The notes under the pieces: generated by a model | What the model was told of the DNA's origin: nothing | The model's input: the letters and a program-made list of their open reading frames with translations, nothing else | Database searches by the model: none | Shown here: one piece after another, positions 1 through 7,161 of the stretch | How positions within the stretch are numbered: the stretch's first letter is position 1 | Layout of the letters: every line of letters begins with the position of its first letter | Position numbers and translations under genes: made by a program | From: Bacteroidales bacterium UBA5281 | GTDB taxonomy: Bacteria; Bacteroidota; Bacteroidia; Bacteroidales; Lentimicrobiaceae | Direction of reading: 5' to 3' | NCBI GenBank assembly: GCA_002410555.1 | Contig: DHSR01000033.1 | Span: forward strand, 215,916-231,383 | DNA: 15,468 nt

Positions 1-10
1 CTCCTCCCGG

Positions 11-70
11 GATTTGTTGATTTAGCGATTTGAGGATTTGCTGATCACTGATCACAGATCACAGATGACC
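11..70. repeat. GAT-phased tandem array, four 8-mers then four 7-mers
   Basis: The stretch divides cleanly into eight units that each begin with GAT. Four are 8 bases long (gatttgtt, gatttagc, gatttgag, gatttgct) and four are 7 bases long (gatcact, gatcaca, gatcaca, gatgacc). The units are degenerate but the phase is exact. A related array with the order reversed (7-mers, then 8-mers) lies at 15335-15403. No coding frame of interest crosses it. The function is unknown. It resembles the low-complexity intergenic repeats common in Bacteroidota drafts, which is recollection and not a search. Confidence 0.7.
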
Positions 71-450
71 CATCACTCACTTCACCACCATCATACTCCC
101 TCTCAGCGTACTTAACCTTTTCCAAATAATCCACTTACTATTTCGTACTCTCCCCGTTGAAAGACCAGGACACACCACAGAGAGTGATAATTGGCTTACT
201 ATTAAGGTGTTATCTGAGACCCATATTTCTGTATTACTTTACCTGAATTATTCAAATACTTTAAATGTTATGAGTTAAGTTCTGTACTTGTTCCGCCTGA
301 GCGAAAGCCCTTCCTATCCATTTCATGTGTAAAGGAAGCCTGGAAATTTCTTGAGATTTACGGGTTTGAATAAAAAATTTCAGATGGTAAGATCTTAATC
401 ATCCCAAATAAAAAAAGAAATGATATATTCGTGCGAAATTTTAAGTTTAA
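71..450. other. Non-coding stretch upstream of cutC
   Basis: About 380 bases hold no supportable gene. A short open frame on the minus strand ends with a stop at 77-79 but has no recognisable product. Positions 298-308 (tgagcgaaagc) resemble part of the dispersed-repeat-like sequence at 2438-2468. Just before cutC, 424-431 (tatattcg) matches the Bacteroidota -7 box TAnnTTTG at seven of eight positions. No TTG lies at the usual distance upstream, so the cutC promoter is not firmly located. Confidence 0.5.
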
Positions 451-1209
451 ATGAGGACAATTATTGAAATTTGTACCGGCTCTATGGTTTGCGCACTTGC
501 GGCTATAAGTGCCGGGGCTCATCGCCTTGAATTGTGCAGCGCCCTGCCCCTGGGTGGTTTAACGCCATCTCATGGATTGATGGAAGCGGTTATTAAAGCA
601 TCATCTACACCGGTAAATATACTTATCCGTCCAAGATCCGGTGATTTTCATTATGATCAACGCGAGTTTCAGGTGATGAAAGCCGATGTATTTTCAGCCA
701 AAGCACTTGGGGCGAATGGTATTGTAACCGGTATGCTTAACCGCGACGGTAAAGTGGACACCTGCCGCATGCAGGTGTTGATTGATATGGCGCGCCCCAT
801 GGAGGTAACCTTCCACCGGGCTTTTGATAGTACTCCCAATCTCTTTGAGGCTTTGGATTCAGTGATGAGGTTGGGTTGTGATCGCATTCTAACATCAGGA
901 GGTGAAATAACTGCCATGGAGGGAATGGACGTCTTGAAAGGACTGGTTGATGCTGCTGCCAGAAAGTTAAGCATCATGCCCGGTTCAGGTATAAATCCTG
1001 AGAACTTGCTCCACCTGGTTGAATACACCGGAGCCCGTGAATTCCACGCCTCTGCCTCCGTTGTTAAAGAAAGTAGCATGAAACATCAGCATAAATTGTT
1101 GCATTTTGGTGATCCCGGACTTTCCTCAAATGCTACAAAAGTTACCAGTGCTTCACAAGTAGCAGCTTTATGCGAGATAGCCAGAGAATTTGATTTACAG
1201 AAATCTTAA
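451..1209 (+). CDS. cutC: CutC family protein
   Basis: This is a 252-residue TIM-barrel protein of the CutC family, close to the usual family length. Family motifs occur in order: the N-terminal E6-I-C, R25-L-E-L-C29, G35-G-L-T-P-S40, I59-R-P-R-S-G-D-F66, V119-T-F-H-R-A-F-D126 and I146-L-T-S-G-G151. No signal peptide is seen, so it is cytoplasmic. The ATG gives a full N-terminus, although there is no clear Shine-Dalgarno sequence, as is normal in this phylum. The name comes from copper tolerance in Escherichia coli, but that phenotype was later attributed to the sRNA MicL encoded at the 3' end of the gene, so the biochemical role is unsettled. The next gene starts 4 bases downstream, which suggests one transcript. 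Together with the nearby GH92 enzyme, a role in sugar or glycan metabolism is as plausible as copper handling (inference). Confidence 0.93.
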   Translation: MRTIIEICTGSMVCALAAISAGAHRLELCSALPLGGLTPSHGLMEAVIKASSTPVNILIRPRSGDFHYDQREFQVMKADVFSAKALGANGIVTGMLNRDGKVDTCRMQVLIDMARPMEVTFHRAFDSTPNLFEALDSVMRLGCDRILTSGGEITAMEGMDVLKGLVDAAARKLSIMPGSGINPENLLHLVEYTGAREFHASASVVKESSMKHQHKLLHFGDPGLSSNATKVTSASQVAALCEIAREFDLQKS

Positions 1210-1213
1210 CTGA

Positions 1214-2095
1214 ATGAAAATGCACAGACTATTGTTTCATTTGTTCTTTTTGTCGGGATTTTTAATTCCGGGCCCCTGCATTAAGGCACAATATGCCGAC
1301 AGCATCAAAATAATGACCTGGAACATCAGGCTTGACGTGGCTTCGGATGGTGAGCATCAATGGAAATATCGAAGTAAACCGTTGGCCTCGTTCATTATGC
1401 AACAGCAACCCGATGTCCTGGGTGTGCAGGAAGCGATGCACCATCAGGTGAGGCAGATAAAATGCAAGACCAAAGGTTATAAAGTTATTGGCGTTGGACG
1501 GGATGATGGATCTAAAGGGGGCGAGTACAATGCGCTGTATTATAAAACAAATAACCTCAGACTGGTACGAAGTGGCACTTTTTGGTTATCGGAAACCCCT
1601 GATGAAGCGGGGAGCCGTGGCTGGGATGCTGCCTGCAACCGCATAGCTACCTGGGCTGAATTTGAACAGAAGAAAAGCGGTATACATTTTTTTGTGATGA
1701 ATACCCATTTTGACCATATGGGCGATACAGCACGCATAAACAGCGCCATACTCATTCAAGACAAACTGGGGAAACTGGCCGGGCATCTGCCGGCAATTCT
1801 GATGGGCGATTTTAATGTGAACAGCGAGCATCGGGTGTACCGCATACTTACCTTTCCCGAAAATGAAGTTACCCTGGGCGATACCCGGAAAAGGGACGGG
1901 TGTAAAAAATCAGGTCCGGATTTATCTTATGTGTCATTTGATCCTGATTATAAACCCTCCTCTCCCATTGATTTTATTTTTGCCACCTGGGATTTTAAAA
2001 TAATTTCAAGTACCATTTATGACTTTAGAAAAAATGGCATTTATTGGTCAGACCATCTGCCGGTAATTGTAAAAATGATACTGCCTGAAAAGTGA
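1214..2095 (+). CDS. Secreted endonuclease/exonuclease/phosphatase-fold hydrolase
   Basis: The 293-residue product has an N-terminal signal peptide with likely cleavage after I-K-A25 before Q26. It then carries the whole EEP (DNase I-like) fold signature: W36-N37, the metal-binding E73 in V-Q-E, N163-T-H165, G198-D-F-N201, D253-F-I and S279-D-H281. These are the metal and phosphate-hydrolysis residues of the family, so it should be an active Mg-dependent phosphodiesterase or phosphatase outside the cytoplasm. The substrate cannot be read from sequence; DNA, phospho-sugar and phosphoinositide hydrolases all share this fold. It starts 4 bases after the cutC stop and is probably co-transcribed. 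Secreted EEP proteins next to GH92 mannosidases recur in Bacteroidota (my recollection), which hints at dephosphorylating or trimming glycans rather than nuclease action. Confidence 0.88.
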   Translation: MKMHRLLFHLFFLSGFLIPGPCIKAQYADSIKIMTWNIRLDVASDGEHQWKYRSKPLASFIMQQQPDVLGVQEAMHHQVRQIKCKTKGYKVIGVGRDDGSKGGEYNALYYKTNNLRLVRSGTFWLSETPDEAGSRGWDAACNRIATWAEFEQKKSGIHFFVMNTHFDHMGDTARINSAILIQDKLGKLAGHLPAILMGDFNVNSEHRVYRILTFPENEVTLGDTRKRDGCKKSGPDLSYVSFDPDYKPSSPIDFIFATWDFKIISSTIYDFRKNGIYWSDHLPVIVKMILPEK

Positions 2096-2340
2096 CATCG
2101 GAATAATTCCAGTCTAAAATTAAAATTTTAAAAACTGCCTCTGAAACAGCACATCAGCAATTTGCATAAGGTTCTGTATATCAATGAGTAATTTTAGTTG
2201 AGATTGTGTTTAATTCCGAACGGATCAATGCATTACCTGATGGCAAAAAGGGGATTTTTATTCTGAACGAATAATATAGAATGAGTCCCGACCCATAAAA
2301 ATAATAAAAGGATGGGCATTTTTACTACATTTCGTTGCTT

Positions 2341-2369
2341 TTTGAATGACAGATATTTGCCTATTTTTG
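2341..2369 (+). promoter_or_regulatory. Orphan Bacteroidota-type promoter candidate
   Basis: TTTG at 2341-2344 and TATTTTTG at 2362-2369 form a TTTG-N17-TAnnTTTG arrangement. The -7 box matches the phylum consensus exactly, while the spacer is slightly shorter than the usual 19-21. Transcription would start near 2376, immediately before the hairpin at 2380-2411, and run antisense into the 3' end of the barrel gene. No ORF follows, so it may drive a small RNA, be left from a lost gene, or be a chance match in AT-rich DNA. Confidence 0.3.
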
Positions 2370-2379
2370 TATAAGAGCT

Positions 2380-2411
2380 CGGGGAATAGAAGCGAAGGTT
2401 GCTATTCCCCG
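2380..2411. other. Perfect 10-bp inverted repeat
   Basis: cggggaatag (2380-2389) pairs exactly with ctattccccg (2402-2411) across a 12-base loop. Neither side has a proper T-run, so it is not a typical intrinsic terminator. It may be the first element of an RNA made from the promoter-like site just upstream, or a protective end for the convergent mRNAs. Confidence 0.6.
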
Positions 2412-2488
2412 AACCCTCTTCTCTGAGCAATAAACTGTTATTCTGAGCGAAGCAGAAAATCTTTCAGGTTTTACCGGATCAAAGGAAT

Positions 2489-3214
2489 CTAAAAAACAAA
2501 CAGCTTACCTCTGGTACCGCATTTAGGACTTACAAGATATCCAAAATCGTAATTGACTTCAATTACAAACATTACGCTCAGATTGTGTGTTGGGTTAGCG
2601 TCGCGGCTGGTGAAAATGGGAAAATTTTTATCCTTCCCGGTAGCCGAAGCCAGATCACTAATCATATAATTGAACCTTAAACCCGTGGCTACTCCAAAGT
2701 TATCGGTACCAAAAATGTATCCTCCAAACCCTGCGGTAATCCCAAAACTACTTGAGTTAACCAAATCTTCGGGAGCGGTGGGCGAAATAAAGTCGCCGCC
2801 CTCATCTGAATATTTCACTTTAGAAAAGGTAGACCATTGCGGGCCGATTTCAAAATAGGTTCCGTTTCGATTGGTTCGATACATCAGCAGCAAATCAACT
2901 CCATCGATGGTAAATTCGCGAACCGCATCTTTTGAAGCAGACCAGCCTTCGGGGCGATAGGTAAAAGCCTGGCTGAATTGCGATTTCATTACATCGAAAG
3001 TTATCTGATGTTCCTGTATAAAGTTAAATCCCAGCTTCGCTCCAAAAGCATAACCAGGTTTGAATTTGTGAACAACCTCCTGGTTGTCAAATATTTGTTT
3101 GTTATACATCATAGATGTGCCTATTCCGCCTTTCAAGCCAATGTCAAACCAGGGTTGAGCATTCAGCATATTTATAGCCAACAGACAACTCAGTATTAAA
3201 AATGTTTTTTTCAT
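2489..3214 (-). CDS. PorT-like outer membrane beta-barrel protein
   Basis: With the start taken at 3214 the product has 241 residues. An ATG 54 bases further upstream would place 18 extra residues before the signal peptide and is unlikely. The signal peptide (M-K-K-T-F, hydrophobic core, cleavage after L-N-A19 before Q20) is followed by alternating amphipathic beta-strands rich in glycine and aromatic residues, as in small 8-stranded barrels of the Bacteroidota PorT/OMP_b-brl type. The length fits that family. The last clear strand (V-N-Y-D-F-G-Y) is followed by a polar tail of about 13 residues that ends in F. The protein would sit in the outer membrane, and its substrate or partner is unknown. 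It is divergent from the GH92 gene, sharing a 146-base intergenic region. The assignment rests on overall pattern, not on a catalytic motif. Confidence 0.75.
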   Translation of the reverse strand: MKKTFLILSCLLAINMLNAQPWFDIGLKGGIGTSMMYNKQIFDNQEVVHKFKPGYAFGAKLGFNFIQEHQITFDVMKSQFSQAFTYRPEGWSASKDAVREFTIDGVDLLLMYRTNRNGTYFEIGPQWSTFSKVKYSDEGGDFISPTAPEDLVNSSSFGITAGFGGYIFGTDNFGVATGLRFNYMISDLASATGKDKNFPIFTSRDANPTHNLSVMFVIEVNYDFGYLVSPKCGTRGKLFVF

Positions 3215-3237
3215 TTTTCTCAGGATTTTAGAATGAA

Positions 3238-3265
3238 CAAAAATAATAAAATCCGCATCATCCAA
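3238..3265 (-). promoter_or_regulatory. Promoter candidate for the outer membrane barrel gene
   Basis: On the minus strand, TATTTTTG (plus positions 3238-3245) matches the Bacteroidota -7 box exactly, with TTG at 3263-3265 about 17 bases upstream. Transcription would start near 3231, giving a short leader of about 17 bases before the ATG at 3214. This also supports the shorter start, because the longer ORF would begin upstream of this site. Confidence 0.5.
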
Positions 3266-3318
3266 CATGTAAAAATAATAATATTGTAGATATCGATTAG
3301 GGGATGCATAAAAATGAG

Positions 3319-3326
3319 TAGATTTG
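3319..3326 (+). promoter_or_regulatory. Promoter -7 box candidate for the GH92 gene
   Basis: TAGATTTG is an exact match to TAnnTTTG and lies 34 bases before the GH92 start codon. The predicted transcription start is near 3333. No good TTG is seen at -33, so recognition may depend on the -7 box or on an activator. Confidence 0.45.
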
Positions 3327-3360
3327 GAACATTAAAATATTTGTCTAAGGCTACCATAAT

Positions 3361-6327
3361 ATGAAAAGCATTACTTCTTTATCCGGCATTTTCTTCTTTT
3401 TAGCAATAAGTTTACCGACTTTCAATCTGCAAGCTCAACAACAGCCGGCAGATTATGTAAATCCATTTATTGGAACCGGAGGTCATGGCCATACCTTTCC
3501 CGGAGCCACAGTGCCCTTTGGCATGGTACAGTTGAGCCCTGACACTCGCCTGGAAGGCTGGGATGGCTGCAGCGGGTACCATTATAGTGATGAGTACATC
3601 TATGGATTCAGTCATACCCATCTGAGCGGCACGGGCGTTCCCGATTACTGCGATATTTTATTGATGCCTTTTAATGGCGAAATCAATCTGAACAATGGTT
3701 ATGATGGAAAACCCGGTTATCGCTCTGCCTTTAAACACAGCGACGAACAGGCCGAAGCCGGATATTACAATGTGAAATTACTAAAAGATGCTATTGATGT
3801 TAAATTAACAGCTACTACACGGGTCGGGTTTCATCAATACAGTTATTCACAGAAGACAAACCGGGCAATACTCATTGATTTGAAACATCGGGATATGGTT
3901 ACCGATTCATGGATTAATCTGGTAAATGATCACGAAATTGAAGGATATCGTGAATCAACCGGCTGGGCACGCAATCAAAGTGTTTATTTTGTGGCCCGGT
4001 TTTCGAAACCAGTAAGTAAAGCATTGTTTTTTTCCAATGATGACCTGGTGAAGGAAAACAGCATCAAGAATAGTAAAAATATTAAAGCAGGAGTTTATTT
4101 TGATGATGGTGATGATGAAATTCTTGTAAAAGTTGGCATTTCCGCAATAAGCGCAGCAAATGCACGTAAAAATCTGGAATCGGAAATACAGGATTGGGAT
4201 TTTGAGCAAACCCGCAGACAGGCCAGAGCGTCATGGAATAAAGTATTGAACAAAATCCAGGTTTCAGGCAAAGACAAAGCAGCCAAAACCATTTTTTATA
4301 CTGCACTGTATCATACTATGCTTGCTCCCAACGCCTATGATGATGTGAATGGCGAATATCTGGGCCGGGACTTTAAAACACATAACCTCTCCCCTGCTGA
4401 GAATGGATACTATACAGTTTTTTCACTTTGGGACACCTATCGGGCATTGCATCCGCTGTTTACCATAATTGATCAGGAGCGCACCAATGAGTTTATTCAG
4501 ACATTTATCAATCAATATGAGCATGGGGGCATGTTACCTGTTTGGGAACTGGCAGCCAATGAAACCTGGTGTATGATTGGTTACCATGCAGTACCAGTGA
4601 TTGCTGATGCCTGGATAAAAGGTATCAGAGATTATGATGAAGAGAAAGCTTTGTCGGCCATGGTTCATAGCGCTTCTGCCAATCATTTCGGATTGGATTC
4701 ATATCGCAGGCTGGGATACATCCCTGCAGGAGATGAGGCGGAATCCGTTTCGAAAACCCTGGAATATGCCTATGATGATTGGTGTATCGCTCAAATGGCG
4801 GGTGGTATGGGGAAAAATGAACTTCGGAATGAATACCTTAAAAGAGCCCAATCCTACAAGCATGTTTTTGATCCACAGACCCAGTTTATGCGGGCACGTC
4901 ACAATGGAGGCTGGTTTACGCCTTTTGATGCTTCGGAAGTGAACTTCAACTACACAGAAGCCAATGCCTGGCAATATAGTTTTTACGTGCCACACGACAT
5001 GGATGGATTTATCAGGCTGATGGATGGTAAGGATGCGCTTGCTAAAAAACTGGACGAACTGTTCAATGCATCTTCTGTCACCACCGGTAGAGATCAGTCG
5101 GACATTACCGGACTGATTGGCCAATATGCTCACGGCAACGAGCCGAGTCATCATATTGCTTACCTGTATAATTATTGCGGGCAGCCCTGGAAAACGCAAT
5201 ACAGGGTGAATAATATTATGAAATCGTTTTACAGAAACCAGCCGGATGGCCTCATCGGGAATGAAGATTGTGGACAGATGTCAGCCTGGGCCGTATTTTC
5301 CGCTTTGGGATTTTATCCGGTGTGTCCCGGTTCAACGCAATATGCCATTGGTTCGCCTCAATTTGAAGAAGCGACCATAATACTGGAAAATGGAAAAACT
5401 TTCACCATAAAAGCGAGGGAGTTATCAGACACTAACATGTACATTGACAAAGCCTTTTTTAATGGAGCAGTCTACAATAAAGGATTTATTGAACACGCTG
5501 ATATCATGAATGGTGGATTGCTTGAGGTGGAAATGAGTTCAACCCCCAATATGTCTTTTGGAAGCGGTACGGGGAATGAGCCAATTACAGGCATTCATAA
5601 CGAATTGATTCAGCCGGCACCCTATGTCAGCATTTCAACACCCACTTTTCAAAATGAAGTATCCGTAAGTTTGGCCGGCATGGATGGCACTGATATATAC
5701 TATACCCTAAACGGCGCTGAGCCTGACCGGAAATCATTGAAGTTTGAGCATCCGTTATCCTTTACTGAAACCACTCATTTAAAATTCCGCTCCTATGCCG
5801 GAGGTTTTCCACCCTCACAAACACAAAGTGCAGTATATACCAGAATGCCTGATTTTCTTGAACTTCAGTTGTTGTCTGACTACGCACCTCAATACTCGGG
5901 AAGCGGGCCGAACAATCTGATTGATGGATTACAGGGTAGCAATGATTTCAGGCTTGGCGGATGGCAGGGATATGAAGGTACCGATCTGGATGCGATCATT
6001 TACATTAAAAATGATGAAGCCGTTGATAGTGTGGGACTTAGATTTTTACAGGATGAGCATTCCTGGATTTTTATGCCTTCGGAAGTTGAACTTTGGAAGT
6101 CATCAGATGGGAAAAATTTTACCTTTGCAGACCGGTATGAAAATATCATACCTCAAACAAAACGGGGGGTTGTAATACACGAATTTAAACTCTCGGCGGG
6201 TGGTGCGAATGAACGTTATCTGAAAATAAAAGCCAGGAATGCAGGGCCCTGCCCTGACTGGCATCCCGGGAACGGAAATAAAACCTGGATTTTTGCCGAT
6301 GAAATCATTCTTAAATTTGTCCGGTAA
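3361..6327 (+). CDS. GH92 family alpha-mannosidase with C-terminal add-on domains
   Basis: This 988-residue secreted enzyme begins with a signal peptide (cleavage near L-Q-A25). The GH92 catalytic region spans about 29-740. Its marks are the N-terminal G38-T-G-G-H-G-H-T-F-P47 segment, H591-G-N-E594-P-S-H-H598 and G633-N-E-D636-C-G-Q-M640. In characterised GH92 enzymes the Glu of G-N-E-P is the general acid and the Asp of the later acidic motif takes part in base catalysis, with calcium bound at the sugar. The family removes terminal alpha-mannose, often from N-glycans or yeast mannan, by inversion. After the catalytic part come a chitobiase C-terminal-like module (about 754-830, with Y-Y-T-L-N-G) and a discoidin (F5/8-type)-like module (about 836-988) that may bind carbohydrate. 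These make it longer than the usual roughly 750 residues. Linkage specificity cannot be told. The aldolase-fold gene starts 4 bases after the stop. Confidence 0.95.
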   Translation: MKSITSLSGIFFFLAISLPTFNLQAQQQPADYVNPFIGTGGHGHTFPGATVPFGMVQLSPDTRLEGWDGCSGYHYSDEYIYGFSHTHLSGTGVPDYCDILLMPFNGEINLNNGYDGKPGYRSAFKHSDEQAEAGYYNVKLLKDAIDVKLTATTRVGFHQYSYSQKTNRAILIDLKHRDMVTDSWINLVNDHEIEGYRESTGWARNQSVYFVARFSKPVSKALFFSNDDLVKENSIKNSKNIKAGVYFDDGDDEILVKVGISAISAANARKNLESEIQDWDFEQTRRQARASWNKVLNKIQVSGKDKAAKTIFYTALYHTMLAPNAYDDVNGEYLGRDFKTHNLSPAENGYYTVFSLWDTYRALHPLFTIIDQERTNEFIQTFINQYEHGGMLPVWELAANETWCMIGYHAVPVIADAWIKGIRDYDEEKALSAMVHSASANHFGLDSYRRLGYIPAGDEAESVSKTLEYAYDDWCIAQMAGGMGKNELRNEYLKRAQSYKHVFDPQTQFMRARHNGGWFTPFDASEVNFNYTEANAWQYSFYVPHDMDGFIRLMDGKDALAKKLDELFNASSVTTGRDQSDITGLIGQYAHGNEPSHHIAYLYNYCGQPWKTQYRVNNIMKSFYRNQPDGLIGNEDCGQMSAWAVFSALGFYPVCPGSTQYAIGSPQFEEATIILENGKTFTIKARELSDTNMYIDKAFFNGAVYNKGFIEHADIMNGGLLEVEMSSTPNMSFGSGTGNEPITGIHNELIQPAPYVSISTPTFQNEVSVSLAGMDGTDIYYTLNGAEPDRKSLKFEHPLSFTETTHLKFRSYAGGFPPSQTQSAVYTRMPDFLELQLLSDYAPQYSGSGPNNLIDGLQGSNDFRLGGWQGYEGTDLDAIIYIKNDEAVDSVGLRFLQDEHSWIFMPSEVELWKSSDGKNFTFADRYENIIPQTKRGVVIHEFKLSAGGANERYLKIKARNAGPCPDWHPGNGNKTWIFADEIILKFVR

Positions 6328-6331
6328 TAAT

Positions 6332-6946
6332 ATGATTGATGAATTTATCCACTGGGCCCATGCAGCCGGCGCATATAAGCTGATACAATGCAGTAGTGGC
6401 AACCTCTCTCAACGACTTGACAACAATACCATGCTTGTTTCCGGAACAGGGAGTTGGCTCAGCACCATTCGCCGCGGGCAGATATCGGTGGTGGATATGA
6501 AAGATGGCAAATCAACCAATGGTATCCGTCCAACCGGTGAATTACCCATGCATTTGGAAATTATGAGGCAACGGAAGGAAATTAATACTATTTTGCATTT
6601 CCAATCTGAGGCTGCCACATCTCTTTGCTGTGCGGATTATATTCCGGATTATAATGTTATTATCGAAGTCCCCCTTTATGTTGGCAAAGTAGCCACTCTC
6701 CCCTATCTGCCTCCCGGAAGTAGTGAGCTTGTACAAGCGGTAAGACATCTGCCGATAGACATTCGCATGGTACAATTACGCAATCACGGCCAAATAGCCA
6801 TGGGTTCATCATTGATGGAGGTTATACAGATGGCGGTATTTTTTGAACTTGCCTGTAAAGTTATTATCAATAATGCTGATCAGGTCATAACATTGGATAA
6901 TGATCAAATGGAAGGTCTGAAAACCTATGCAGCCGGTCGAAAATGA
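6332..6946 (+). CDS. Class II aldolase/adducin-fold protein with altered metal site
   Basis: The 204-residue protein has the size and motifs of class II aldolases and epimerases (fuculose-1-phosphate aldolase, ribulose-5-phosphate 4-epimerase). It has phosphate-loop motifs S21-S-G-N24 and S37-G-T-G40, P67-T-G-E70 containing the candidate catalytic Glu, and N151-H152-G for the third zinc histidine. The zinc pair that is normally HxH reads H89-F-Q91, so one expected histidine is glutamine. The enzyme may use a different metal set, be catalytically changed, or belong to a distinct subfamily. I start at the ATG 4 bases after the GH92 stop; a longer in-frame reading from 6239 would lie inside GH92 and add 31 unrelated residues. 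Coupling to GH92 suggests one transcript. There is no signal peptide, so it acts in the cytoplasm. The substrate is unknown. Confidence 0.85.
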   Translation: MIDEFIHWAHAAGAYKLIQCSSGNLSQRLDNNTMLVSGTGSWLSTIRRGQISVVDMKDGKSTNGIRPTGELPMHLEIMRQRKEINTILHFQSEAATSLCCADYIPDYNVIIEVPLYVGKVATLPYLPPGSSELVQAVRHLPIDIRMVQLRNHGQIAMGSSLMEVIQMAVFFELACKVIINNADQVITLDNDQMEGLKTYAAGRK

Positions 6947-7028
6947 TAAAAATTATTACATAGTTGTGTTCGCATTTGAACACTTTGGTGCCATTTTGGT
7001 CATTTACGCACATATTTTATTTTAAAAT

Positions 7029-7059
7029 TTTGTTTGGATTGAATTAGTTTCTACTTTTA
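7029..7059 (+). promoter_or_regulatory. Promoter candidate for serA
   Basis: TTTG (7029-7032), a 19-base spacer and TACTTTTA (7052-7059, seven of eight matches to TAnnTTTG) give the canonical Bacteroidota spacing. The leader would be about 95 bases. A second exact box, TAAATTTG at 7149-7156, lies too close to the ATG to serve it well. Upstream, gtgttc/gaacac at 6966-6983 forms a small hairpin after the aldolase gene, without a T-run. Confidence 0.4.
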
Positions 7060-7161
7060 TAGAAAATTTCGGTATCCTATGGCCGGAATAAATTTCGATC
7101 AAGAGTCTCAAAAAAAAATTGTAAAAACTATAAACAACACTAACTCTTTAAATTTGTAAGA

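Larger units (their letters stand above)
2096..2488. other. Intergenic region with hairpins and repeat remnants
   Basis: These 393 bases between convergent genes contain no supportable ORF. A weak terminator-like element for the phosphatase-fold gene lies at 2292-2323: a 5-bp cccat/atggg stem followed by a run of five T. Further on are a perfect TAnnTTTG box (2362-2369), a perfect 10-bp hairpin (2380-2411) and a repeat-like sequence at 2438-2468 (ttattctgagcgaagcag and following bases). That last sequence resembles the widely scattered CATTCTGAGCGAAGC repeats of environmental genomes (recollection only). The minus-strand barrel gene also ends here, and its terminator is not obvious. Confidence 0.5.

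Noticed and set aside
77..200. Minus-strand open frame ending in a M-M-V-V-K tail, like the end of a secreted protein
   Set aside because: Short, with no start, no recognised domain and unremarkable codon use; not enough to call a gene or a pseudogene.
2233..2430. 65-codon minus-strand open frame in the 2.1-2.5 kb gap
   Set aside because: It crosses the perfect hairpin and promoter-like site, has low-complexity composition and no recognisable motif.
3215..3268. Longer start for the outer membrane barrel gene
   Set aside because: It puts 18 polar and mixed residues before a good signal peptide and starts upstream of the promoter candidate at 3238-3245.
451..6327. Classic polysaccharide utilisation locus
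   Set aside because: No SusC/SusD-like pair is present; the small barrel is not a TonB-dependent transporter.
6239..6331. Longer aldolase start inside the GH92 gene
   Set aside because: It would overlap GH92 by 89 bases and add residues unlike the family; the ATG at 6332 gives the normal N-terminus.
7149..7156. TAAATTTG as the serA promoter
   Set aside because: Exact -7 match, but it ends 5 bases before the ATG and has no -33 partner at the right spacing.
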